This document shows, piece after piece, positions 8,065 to 14,194 of a DNA stretch of 29,896 nucleotides. The stretch's first letter is position 1. Each line of letters starts with the position of its first letter. A program made the translations under genes and the position numbers. The notes beneath the pieces are model-generated. The model was not told where the DNA came from. It did no database searches and was given only the letters and a program-made list of their open reading frames with translations. Origin of the DNA: an uncultured Collinsella sp. (GTDB lineage Bacteria; Actinomycetota; Coriobacteriia; Coriobacteriales; Coriobacteriaceae); contig CAUBQN010000006.1 in NCBI GenBank assembly GCA_958438125.1, positions 1 through 29,896 of the forward strand, given 5' to 3'.

Positions 8065-8214
8065 TAGGTATTCCGCCCCCCGCGGAGCAACTGGGTGAAC
8101 CGTCGCGTTTATTTAGGGAGCCCACACAGTCGTGCCTAGTACAGGTATCCTTCGTTGTTAAGGACGCTGGAACAGTCGATGAGGGCACCCACCTGTTTTA
8201 GGTGGGTTCATTTT
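8065..8214 (+). ncRNA. ssrS: Structured RNA, probably 6S RNA
   Basis: This non-coding stretch of about 150 bases has the look of a free RNA gene. A -10-like TATGAT at 8058-8063 precedes it, or alternatively TTGTAA (8021-8026) with GATAAA (8043-8048). It ends in the hairpin ACCCACCT/AGGTGGGT (8187-8207) followed by a T-rich tail. Inside, TCCTT...AAGGA forms a hairpin at 8148-8164, and GGGTG at 8093-8097 can pair with CACCC at 8186-8190 to close a long-range stem, competing with the terminal hairpin. The 3' part (GGGCACCCACCT) resembles 6S RNAs as I remember them. The 6S identity is recognition from memory and is not proven; the presence of a structured RNA is better supported. The exact 5' end is uncertain. 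Confidence 0.58.
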
Positions 8215-8443
8215 CGTAACGTGGGGGGTGGTTTTCTTTTGCCGAAAATCACCATACAGTCCATATGGATCCCCGCCGGCATCCCGACAAGCCATCGACA
8301 ACATTCCAATATCTGGTATGCGCGTGATAATCGCACGGTGCAAACCTCCGCACCCCCCTCGGTCGAGTATCATGGGACAGCTATGCCATTTCCGCGTAGC
8401 AACCTTTGACCTTTTCCTTCGACGCTTGGCGGTTTTTAGATTC
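8215..8443 (+). other. Leader region of the WecA-like gene
   Basis: These 229 bases hold no convincing gene. A TATCAT at 8367-8372 could be a -10 box, but no good -35 box precedes it. The frame of the downstream gene stays open back to 8228, but translated residues there do not resemble the family. Read-through from the RNA gene upstream is possible. Confidence 0.4.
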
Positions 8444-9643
8444 ATGGCTTCATCCCCGAGCTACATACCGTACCTATGCGTGGCAGCGGCGGCCTTTATC
8501 ACGACCTTCCTCGCGGTGCCCCTGGTCAAGCGCTTGGCAATTAAGCTCGATGCCGTCGACTATCCTTCTAAGCGCCGCATCAACACCAAGCCCATCCCGC
8601 GTTTGGGCGGAACGGCGGTGTTTTTGGGCCTGGTCGTTGCCTGCATTGTGCAAATCCTAGGCACCTGGCACCTAGGCTGGCCACCCGTCCTGGTGCCGCA
8701 CCCGCGCCTTCACATTAGTTATCCCATGCTGGCGCTCTCCTTTACCGTCATCTTTGCGACCGGCGCGATCGACGACGTCTTCCAGCTCACGCCTAAGCAA
8801 AAACTGGCCGGACAGGTCCTCGCCGCGCTTATCGCCTGCATGGGCGGCCTGCGGATCGGCGTCATCGTCAACCCGTTTGCCCCCGGCGAGATCATGCTCG
8901 GGTGGCTCGCCTACCCCATTACCGTGATCTATCTGGTGGCATTCACCAACATCATTAACCTCATCGACGGCCTCGACGGCTTGGCCACGGGCATCTGCGG
9001 CATCGCGTCGTTCACCATGTTTTCGATGGCCGTTCTCTCGGGCCGCATCGACGCCGCCGCGCTCTCCATTGCGCTCTTTGGCGCCTGTCTGGCCTTTTTG
9101 CGCTACAACTTCAACCCCGCAAGCATCTTCTTGGGCGACTCGGGGTCGCTGCTTCTGGGCTTTGCGCTGGGCTCCATCTCGCTGCTCAACGTGAGCCGCA
9201 CCGCCGCACTCACCTCGCTTATCATCCCGCTCATCGTTGCCGGCGTGCCCATCATCGACACGTTTAGCGCCATCGTGCGCCGCAGGCGCGCCCACATTAG
9301 CATTGGGCAGGCCGACAAGGGCCACATCCACCACCGCCTGATCCAAGAAGGCTACAACCAAAAACAGGCCGTGCTGCTCATCTATGCCTGGTGCATCATG
9401 CTTTCGGCCGGCGCCGCCGCGATTAACCAGGTCGAGGTGCCCATGCGCGTGCTCATCTTTACCGTGCTCGCCATTGGCTCGGCGGCCTTCGCCAAGCACC
9501 TGCACCTGTTTGAACCCGTGCTACGCCACCATTACAACAAGCGCACGCACGAGGACGAGCTCGTCACCCCCGACGACCCCGCCTTTAAGCAGGAGGAGCA
9601 GGCAGCCGAGGAGCGCAAAGAAGAGCGCCACCACAAGCTCTAG
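8444..9643 (+). CDS. Undecaprenyl-phosphate sugar-1-phosphate transferase, WecA/TagO family
   Basis: An integral membrane enzyme of 399 residues that moves a sugar-1-phosphate (typically GlcNAc-1-phosphate) from its UDP carrier to undecaprenyl phosphate, the first step of wall teichoic acid, O-antigen-like or capsule polymers. Family motifs are present in order: DAVDYPSKRRINTKPIPRLG after the first membrane segment, IDDVFQLTPKQKLAGQ, NLIDGLDGLATG, FLGDSGS and HIHHRL. About ten to eleven hydrophobic segments follow the usual pattern. The C-terminal 35 residues are very acidic and basic and hydrophilic, an extension beyond the core. The ATG at 8444 fits the family N-terminus, although its ribosome site is weak; an in-frame ATG at 8372 is the alternative. 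The sugar specificity cannot be read. Confidence 0.88.
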   Translation: MASSPSYIPYLCVAAAAFITTFLAVPLVKRLAIKLDAVDYPSKRRINTKPIPRLGGTAVFLGLVVACIVQILGTWHLGWPPVLVPHPRLHISYPMLALSFTVIFATGAIDDVFQLTPKQKLAGQVLAALIACMGGLRIGVIVNPFAPGEIMLGWLAYPITVIYLVAFTNIINLIDGLDGLATGICGIASFTMFSMAVLSGRIDAAALSIALFGACLAFLRYNFNPASIFLGDSGSLLLGFALGSISLLNVSRTAALTSLIIPLIVAGVPIIDTFSAIVRRRRAHISIGQADKGHIHHRLIQEGYNQKQAVLLIYAWCIMLSAGAAAINQVEVPMRVLIFTVLAIGSAAFAKHLHLFEPVLRHHYNKRTHEDELVTPDDPAFKQEEQAAEERKEERHHKL

Positions 9644-9813
9644 GGCAAGCTGCCGAGGATGTGCCAAGGCACCGTTAGCCAAGCGCGGCCGCGCCGCACC
9701 CATCGCACATGCCGCACCACGCGCGCCCCTCTCCCGCCCCTCGCCTACTTACGCACCACCCCTCCAATAAACGCGTTATCATCTTGACCCATGAACATAC
9801 GTTAGGAGCAATC

Positions 9814-10863
9814 ATGCCAAACGAGAACAGCTACGAAGTCGCGCTGCAAAAAAGCAACGCCATTCGCGAGGGCCTGGCCAAGACGCCCGAGAAGTTCACC
9901 ATGCTCACCGGCGACCGCCCCACCGGCCGTCTGCACCTGGGCCACTACTTCGGCACCCTCAAGGGCCGTGTTGAGCTGCAGAACATGGGCGCCAAGACCA
10001 ACGTGCTCATCGCCGACTACCAGGTCATCACTGACCGCGACACGACCGAGCACATCCAGGACAACGTGTACAACATGGTCATGGACTACCTTGCCTGCGG
10101 CATCGACCCCGACAAGACCATGATCTACGCGCACTCCGCCGTGCCCGCAGCCAACCAGCTCATGCTGCCGTTCCTGTCACTGGTGTCTGAGGCCGAGCTG
10201 GCGCGCAACCCCACGGTAAAGGCCGAGATGGAGGCCTCGGGCCACGAGCTCACCGGCCTTCTGCTCACCTACCCGGTGCACCAGGCCTGCGACATCCTGT
10301 TCTGCAAGGGCAACGTGGTGCCCGTCGGTCGCGACCAGCTACCGCACATCGAGCTTACCCGCACCATCGCTCGCCGCTTTAACAACCGCTACGGCAAGGT
10401 GTTTCCCGAGGTCGAAGCGCTGCTGTCCGAGACCCCGCTGCTGCCGGGCCTGGACGGTCGCAAGATGAGCAAGAGCTACGGCAACGCCATCAACATCTCG
10501 ATGACCGCCGAGGAAACGGCCAAACGCATCAAGAAGAGCCAGACCGACTCCGAGCGCATGATCACGTTCGACCCCGAGAACCGCCCCGGTGTGTCCGGCC
10601 TGCTTTCGACGGCTGCAATCTGCACCGGTCGCTCCGAGGTCGAGATTGCCGAGGAGATTGGCATGGGCGGCTCCGGCCAGCTCAAGAAGTACGTGACCGA
10701 GGCCGTCAACGAGTACTTCGCACCTATCCGCGAGCGTCGCCAGCGCTACGAGAACGATCTGGACTATGTGAAGGACGTCCTGCATGAGGGCAACCGTCGC
10801 GCCAACGAGATCGCCGAGCAGACCCTGGCCGAGGTTCAGGACGCCATGGGTATGGTGTACTAG
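9814..10863 (+). CDS. trpS: Tryptophan--tRNA ligase
   Basis: TrpS, a class I aminoacyl-tRNA synthetase of 349 residues, charges tRNA-Trp in the cytoplasm. The first signature is HLGH inside GDRPTGRLHLGHYFG, and the second is KMSKS inside LDGRKMSKSYGNAI. The segment VPVGRDQLPHIELTR is typical for the family. The ATG at 9814 is preceded by TTAGGAGCAATC, a good ribosome binding site; an in-frame ATG at 9709 would add 35 unrelated residues. No T-box leader is visible in the 170-base gap before it, so regulation by uncharged tRNA is not supported here. The gene ends 35 bases before a strong terminator and appears to be a single transcription unit. Confidence 0.96.
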   Translation: MPNENSYEVALQKSNAIREGLAKTPEKFTMLTGDRPTGRLHLGHYFGTLKGRVELQNMGAKTNVLIADYQVITDRDTTEHIQDNVYNMVMDYLACGIDPDKTMIYAHSAVPAANQLMLPFLSLVSEAELARNPTVKAEMEASGHELTGLLLTYPVHQACDILFCKGNVVPVGRDQLPHIELTRTIARRFNNRYGKVFPEVEALLSETPLLPGLDGRKMSKSYGNAINISMTAEETAKRIKKSQTDSERMITFDPENRPGVSGLLSTAAICTGRSEVEIAEEIGMGGSGQLKKYVTEAVNEYFAPIRERRQRYENDLDYVKDVLHEGNRRANEIAEQTLAEVQDAMGMVY

Positions 10864-10898
10864 GCCGATCTGCTGACTTGAGCTTTCGATTGCTATAG

Positions 10899-10925
10899 GG
10901 CGGGCGCTACGGCGTCCGCCTTTTT
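10899..10925 (+). terminator. Terminator of trpS
   Basis: GGCGGGCGC pairs with GCGTCCGCC (nine pairs, one G-U) around a TACG loop and is followed by TTTTT. It lies 35 bases after the trpS stop codon. Confidence 0.9.
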
Positions 10926-10971
10926 GGAGCGGACCGCTTCGGCTCCGTCCATCGCACTCCCCCGACAAACA

Positions 10972-11013
10972 GGAACAGGCCCGCTGGCAGTTAGTTGCCA
11001 GCGGGCCTGTTCC
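10972..11013. repeat. Perfect 18-bp inverted repeat
   Basis: GGAACAGGCCCGCTGGCA at 10972-10989 is the exact complement of 10996-11013, with the 6-base loop GTTAGT. No T-run follows on either strand, so it is not a standard terminator. It lies 47 bases beyond the trpS terminator. Confidence 0.85.
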
Positions 11014-11197
11014 CGAAGTACACCGTTGAATCGCACAGAGGGGAGGAATGCGAATCAAACTCAACAGGGCAGGCTTTTTCATCGCCTATTGCCTGCTCCG
11101 TTGCTGAAACCAATATAGTTCACCGTGGTTTACTTTCTGACGGCAAAGTACGCCACCACACCTTCTCCATAAGTTAGCTCTGGTAAACCTACAGCGT

Positions 11198-11238
11198 AAA
11201 ACCACCACAAAGGAGACAGGCACCTTTGTGGTGGTTTT
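11198..11238. repeat. Hairpin repeat copy 2
   Basis: It has the same 16-bp arms as copy 1, with one loop change (GAGACAGGCA in place of GGGACAGGCA). It begins 17 bases beyond the stop codon of the alkyltransferase-like gene. Confidence 0.9.
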
Positions 11239-11254
11239 CGCCACGACAGAGCCG

Positions 11255-11575
11255 TTAGAGTCCGGCAAGCCAGCGACAGGCGGCCAAGTCGACGTGCATG
11301 TCGTCCTTAAACGCCACACCCTCCCCCATTAAGAGCTCGCGTTGAGTATCGGCCCCGCCAAAGGCAAAGCCCTCGCAAATGCGGCCGTCGGCAAATACCA
11401 CGCGATGACAGGGAATTTGGCCAGGGCGTGGGTTGCTGTGCAGCGCATACCCCACGTACCGCGCACTTCGTGGACGACCGGCAAGCAGCGCCACCTGACC
11501 ATACGTGGCGACCATCCCCTCGGGGATCTGCTCGACCACCTCGTACACCCGTTCAAAAAAGCCCTCAGACGCCAT
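11255..11575 (-). CDS. Small O6-alkylguanine-DNA alkyltransferase-like protein
   Basis: A 106-residue protein equal to the C-terminal DNA-binding domain of O6-methylguanine-DNA methyltransferases, which repair alkylated guanine by moving the alkyl group to a cysteine. The motif IPCHRVV keeps the acceptor Cys56; in the inactive alkyltransferase-like (ATL) proteins this position is usually Trp or Ala. The helix-turn-helix segment VATYGQVALLAG and the YVGYALHSNP segment with the arginine-finger region are present. The N-terminal domain of full-length Ogt is missing, as in ATL proteins and some short methyltransferases. The ATG at 11575 is preceded by AAGGGAGCGAGC. The gene is bracketed by hairpin repeat copies 2 and 3, and lies downstream of the DegV gene on the same strand. 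Confidence 0.85.
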   Translation of the reverse strand: MASEGFFERVYEVVEQIPEGMVATYGQVALLAGRPRSARYVGYALHSNPRPGQIPCHRVVFADGRICEGFAFGGADTQRELLMGEGVAFKDDMHVDLAACRWLAGL

Positions 11576-11601
11576 TGCTCGCTCCCTTCCACCCGGAAAA
11601 G

Positions 11602-11646
11602 CATAAACCACCGCAAAGGGGACAGGCACCTTTGTGGTGGTTTATG
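11602..11646. repeat. Hairpin repeat copy 3
   Basis: The arms have one A-to-G change on the left side (CACCGCAAAGG), and the outer stem is extended by CATA/TATG. The loop is GGACAGGCA. It lies 10 bases beyond the DegV stop codon and 27 bases upstream of the alkyltransferase-like start. Confidence 0.9.
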
Positions 11647-11655
11647 GCAGGTCAG

Positions 11656-12510
11656 TTAGTTGGCGGGCTGGAAGAAGGCTACGGCTACGGCGCCAGGGCC
11701 TACGTGGGTACCGATGGTGGCGCCGATGGTGTGAACGGGCAACTCGCCCTCGGTGTGGCCAGCCCAAAGTGCCGCGCTGTCCTCGATATACTTCTTGAGC
11801 ACCGCATCCGAAAGGCCCGTATAGCCGAGCGCCAGCGGCATGGAAAAGTCGATGCCGCCCGCCTTTTCGACCTTTTGGTTCAGCAGGTTGCGGCCGTTCT
11901 TGGAACCGCGCGCCTTGCCCAGCTGCACGATCAGACCGTCCTCGACAGCCACCACAGGCTTTACGTTGAGCAGCGTGCCCACGGCGCCGGCCGCAGCAGA
12001 CAGACGACCGCCGCGCACCAGGTACTCCAGCGTCTCGAGCAGGCCGATGACGACCACGCGGTCACGGACGGCCTCGACGGCCGCCGCGATCTGGGCCGCA
12101 CTACGGCCCTCGTTCACCAGGCGCAGGGCATACTCGACCAGGACACGCTCGCCCAGAGTGACGTTATTGCTATCCACCACGTACACGTCGCCGCCCGGCG
12201 CCTCGGCAAGTGCGGTACGGGCACTCTGATTGGTGCCTGATAGCTTAGCGCCCACGGTAATAATCACAGCCTCATCGCCGGCTTCACGAACCTTGGCAAT
12301 CGCCTGCGAAAACGCGTACGGGTTGACCTGGCCGGTCTTGGGCAGCTCATCGCGCTCCACGAGCATCTCGTAAAAGCGCTGGTGATCGATGTCGATGCCA
12401 TCCATGTACACATCGGTGCCAAAGGTGACGGACAGCGGCAAAACGGCCAGTGCTGGGTGCTCGACCGGCGACATATCGCTTGCGGAATCGGTAATAATGC
12501 GGACGGACAT
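11656..12510 (-). CDS. DegV family fatty-acid-binding protein
   Basis: A 284-residue cytoplasmic DegV protein. Members bind a fatty acid and, in the FakAB system, present it to a kinase that makes acyl-phosphate. The N-terminus VRIITDSASDM is the family signature, followed by VLPLSVTFG, KTGQVNPYAF, and TVGAKLSGTNQSA, whose Ser/Thr residues contact the fatty acid carboxylate in known structures. Later segments YLVRGGRLS, LNVKPVVAVEDG and GATIGTHVGPGAVAVAFF are also typical. The ATG at 12510 has AAAGGAT upstream. A FakA kinase gene is not in this window. The MarR-type regulator 120 bases upstream on the same strand may control it. Confidence 0.93.
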   Translation of the reverse strand: MSVRIITDSASDMSPVEHPALAVLPLSVTFGTDVYMDGIDIDHQRFYEMLVERDELPKTGQVNPYAFSQAIAKVREAGDEAVIITVGAKLSGTNQSARTALAEAPGGDVYVVDSNNVTLGERVLVEYALRLVNEGRSAAQIAAAVEAVRDRVVVIGLLETLEYLVRGGRLSAAAGAVGTLLNVKPVVAVEDGLIVQLGKARGSKNGRNLLNQKVEKAGGIDFSMPLALGYTGLSDAVLKKYIEDSAALWAGHTEGELPVHTIGATIGTHVGPGAVAVAFFQPAN

Positions 12511-12629
12511 AGCGAATCCTTTCTTGCGCAGGTCCCGCGCAGGGAATTTTGACAGCAAGGCCCCGGCACGGTATACGCGCTCAAACAGGACTATGCAGTT
12601 GTTAATTGGAAGCAAAAGCCTTGGCGGCC

Positions 12630-13079
12630 CTACAGCTCGCGCAGGGTGTTGAGAATCGTGCGCAGCGACGCATACATCTGCTCGCGCTGCTCCACACCCA
12701 TAGCCTTACCGGTGGTATCGAGCACCTCGCGAATGATGCGGTCCGCTTCGCTCATGCTCTCGCCGCCCAGAGCGGTCAGGCGCACCGGAGCACGATACTT
12801 AACGGCGGCATCGCCCGAATCGTCGACCTCGACGTAGCCGCCCTCCTCCAGATGCGCGAGCGTACGCGAGACGGCGGCGCGGGTCACGCCTGCCATGCGA
12901 GCCAGGTCAGCGCCAGTCAGGCCGTCCTTGCTGCGCTCAAGATAGTAAAGGCACATAACGTCGGAGCCCTTGAGGCCCAGCCTTGCGCCCTCGGATGTCT
13001 TAATGCGCTGAATCTCCTTGTAGAGCCCGCTGATCAGTCCGACAAAGTCCTCGAAACGTGTCTCGTCGTTCTGCTGCAT
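12630..13079 (-). CDS. MarR-type transcriptional regulator
   Basis: A 149-residue winged-helix regulator of the MarR type, a dimeric DNA-binding repressor or activator. The DNA-binding part reads LTGADLARMAGVTRAAVSRTLAHLEEGGYVE, helix-turn-helix followed by the wing (DDSGDAAVKYRAPVRLTALG). N- and C-terminal helices give the dimer interface. The ATG at 13079 is preceded by GAAAGGCGG at a rather long distance. Two GCATAA direct repeats lie upstream, near 13104 and 13131, and could be operator half-sites for autoregulation, though this is weak. It is on the same strand as the DegV gene downstream. The effector cannot be told from the sequence. Confidence 0.85.
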   Translation of the reverse strand: MQQNDETRFEDFVGLISGLYKEIQRIKTSEGARLGLKGSDVMCLYYLERSKDGLTGADLARMAGVTRAAVSRTLAHLEEGGYVEVDDSGDAAVKYRAPVRLTALGGESMSEADRIIREVLDTTGKAMGVEQREQMYASLRTILNTLREL

Positions 13080-13183
13080 GGGAGACGACCGCCTTTCGCT
13101 TGCATAATGCTTACGGGTAAACATCTTAGTCGCATAAGGCGACACCCGTACCCAAATACCCCATTTGTTAACCCATCAACATA

Positions 13184-13223
13184 AAAACCACCACAAAGGG
13201 GACAGGCACCTTTGTGGTGGTTT
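13184..13223. repeat. Hairpin repeat copy 4
   Basis: AAACCACCACAAAGG and its complement flank the loop GGACAGGCA. It lies 27 bases beyond the stop codon of the B3/4-domain gene, between it and the MarR gene. Confidence 0.9.
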
Positions 13224-13249
13224 GGGGCATCAATAGGTTCTAGGCGCCG

Positions 13250-13969
13250 CTACAGCTCCACGCAGGGATTGTCGCGAGTCACAAGCGTCTTAACGACAAC
13301 CGTCGCTCCCAGATAACGCTCGAGCAACTCAGCGAGGCGATCGATCGCGGCCTGGCATTCCCCCATCCGCTCGGGCTCCACGCACTCAATCGCCAGGAAC
13401 GCATCGGCCGAATCATCGGACAGCGCCGTGCGAACGCCGTCACGCCAGTTCCAGCAGCGGCACACAGCGCCCGCATCGTCGATGTAGGCGAGCTCGCCGG
13501 GCAACGTCGGATCATCCGCCTCCTCGCCAAGCGGCAAGAACGCATCGCCACCGTCGGTCACCTTCAAGCGAAGGTCTCCCTCGATCGCATGCAGATCCTC
13601 GCCTCCCACGGGCAGCGCGTAGGTCAGCGACACCGTGTTGTAAATATCCACCGCGGGCGTAATGTGGCCCACCGGCTTGCCTTTGAGCACGCGTTTGAGC
13701 AAGTTCTCGATCGAGCAGCGCGCGCCTTTCTTGGTCTTGAACAGACGATAGGCCTCGCGCCATGCCTTGACCGGTGCGTTCTCGCTGATAGTATCGCTGG
13801 TCAGATGACGCTCCGCATCGATATTGGCGCGGTCGAGCAACGCCGCAATCGCATCCACGTCCTCTTGAGGAATCTGAGCCGTGGGCTTCATGCCCTCCAC
13901 GACCACAACACCGACCGCTGCCTGCGGAAACAGCTCCCAGAATGAATCCTCGGCAATAAAGCTCTTCAT
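13250..13969 (-). CDS. B3/4 tRNA-editing-like domain protein
   Basis: A 239-residue stand-alone protein with the B3/4 domain found in the beta subunit of phenylalanyl-tRNA synthetase, where it edits mischarged tRNA. Free-standing copies are common in bacteria and their role is mostly unproven. Visible signatures are the central VDIYNTVSLTYALPVGGEDLHAIEG region with the conserved NxVSL and PVGGED elements, and a preceding lysine-rich stretch RLFKTKKGARCSIENLLKRV. The ATG at 13969 has AAGGGAGAGCGT directly upstream; an in-frame ATG at 13984 is less well placed. The gene is preceded by its own promoter and a strong terminator-like hairpin, which suggests premature termination control. Confidence 0.85.
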   Translation of the reverse strand: MKSFIAEDSFWELFPQAAVGVVVVEGMKPTAQIPQEDVDAIAALLDRANIDAERHLTSDTISENAPVKAWREAYRLFKTKKGARCSIENLLKRVLKGKPVGHITPAVDIYNTVSLTYALPVGGEDLHAIEGDLRLKVTDGGDAFLPLGEEADDPTLPGELAYIDDAGAVCRCWNWRDGVRTALSDDSADAFLAIECVEPERMGECQAAIDRLAELLERYLGATVVVKTLVTRDNPCVEL

Positions 13970-14011
13970 ACGCTCTCCCTTCATTGTGCGCGCCAACGCG
14001 AGCGCCTAAAC

Positions 14012-14070
14012 AAAAAGCGCCCTTACAACGACCACCTTCAAAGTCCTACGGTGCCGTCACAAGAGCGCTT
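14012..14070 (-). terminator. Strong intrinsic terminator inside the leader of the B3/4 gene
   Basis: On the minus strand AAGCGCTCTTGTGAC pairs with GTTGTAAGGGCGCTT over 15 positions, including several G-U pairs. It is followed by TTTTTGTTT. The 26-base inner part can pair further. It lies 43 bases before the start codon at 13969 and about 40 bases after a good promoter. It may be a regulated attenuator or the end of a small RNA. Confidence 0.75.
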
Positions 14071-14075
14071 GCGCT

Positions 14076-14105
14076 GTCCCCATCCGGAGAAGGGGACGAT
14101 ATGTC
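14076..14105 (-). ncRNA. 5' leader hairpin, candidate riboswitch or small RNA start
   Basis: Between the promoter at 14112-14140 and the terminator at 14012-14070 the transcript carries a hairpin GTCCCC/GGGGAC (14076-14097 on the minus strand) with a 10-base loop. Together with the terminator this gives an RNA of about 94 bases. I do not recognise a known riboswitch class, and there is no T-box consensus. Confidence 0.4.
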
Positions 14106-14111
14106 AGGCGT

Positions 14112-14140
14112 ATTGTAACCCGAGTCATCCGCGCGAGCAA
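14112..14140 (-). promoter_or_regulatory. Promoter of the B3/4 leader transcript
   Basis: On the minus strand TTGCTC (14135-14140) and TACAAT (14112-14117) are exactly 17 bases apart. This predicts a start near 14105. The -35 box lies five bases from hairpin repeat copy 5. Confidence 0.7.
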
Positions 14141-14144
14141 AACG

Positions 14145-14177
14145 ACCACAAAGGTGCCTGTCCCCTTTGTGATGGTT
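14145..14177. repeat. Hairpin repeat copy 5, opposite orientation
   Basis: ACCACAAAGG and its near-complement flank TGCCTGTCC, so the loop is inverted relative to the other copies. One arm has a T in place of G (GTGATGG). It lies 18 bases beyond the pckA stop codon. Confidence 0.9.
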
Positions 14178-14194
14178 CTTGGTCTAAGGCGATG

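Larger units (their letters stand above)
10864..11254. other. Intergenic region after trpS, hairpins only
   Basis: These 391 bases between two convergent genes hold the trpS terminator, a second perfect 18-bp inverted repeat, a weak 8-bp hairpin (GGGCAGGC/GCCTGCTC, about 11068-11098), and hairpin repeat copy 2. I see no coding frame with a ribosome site and family resemblance. Confidence 0.6.

Noticed and set aside
9644..9813. T-box leader before trpS
   Set aside because: No AGGGTGG-type T-box sequence, specifier hairpin or terminator is visible in the 170-base gap.
11255..11575. Inactive alkyltransferase-like (ATL) protein
   Set aside because: ATL proteins lack the acceptor cysteine; here PCHRV retains it. 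Size alone does not decide, so activity remains possible.
13970..14105. Known riboswitch or T-box before the B3/4 gene
   Set aside because: I compared from memory with T-box, THF, ZTP, fluoride and glutamine consensus patterns and saw no match. It is kept as an unassigned leader.
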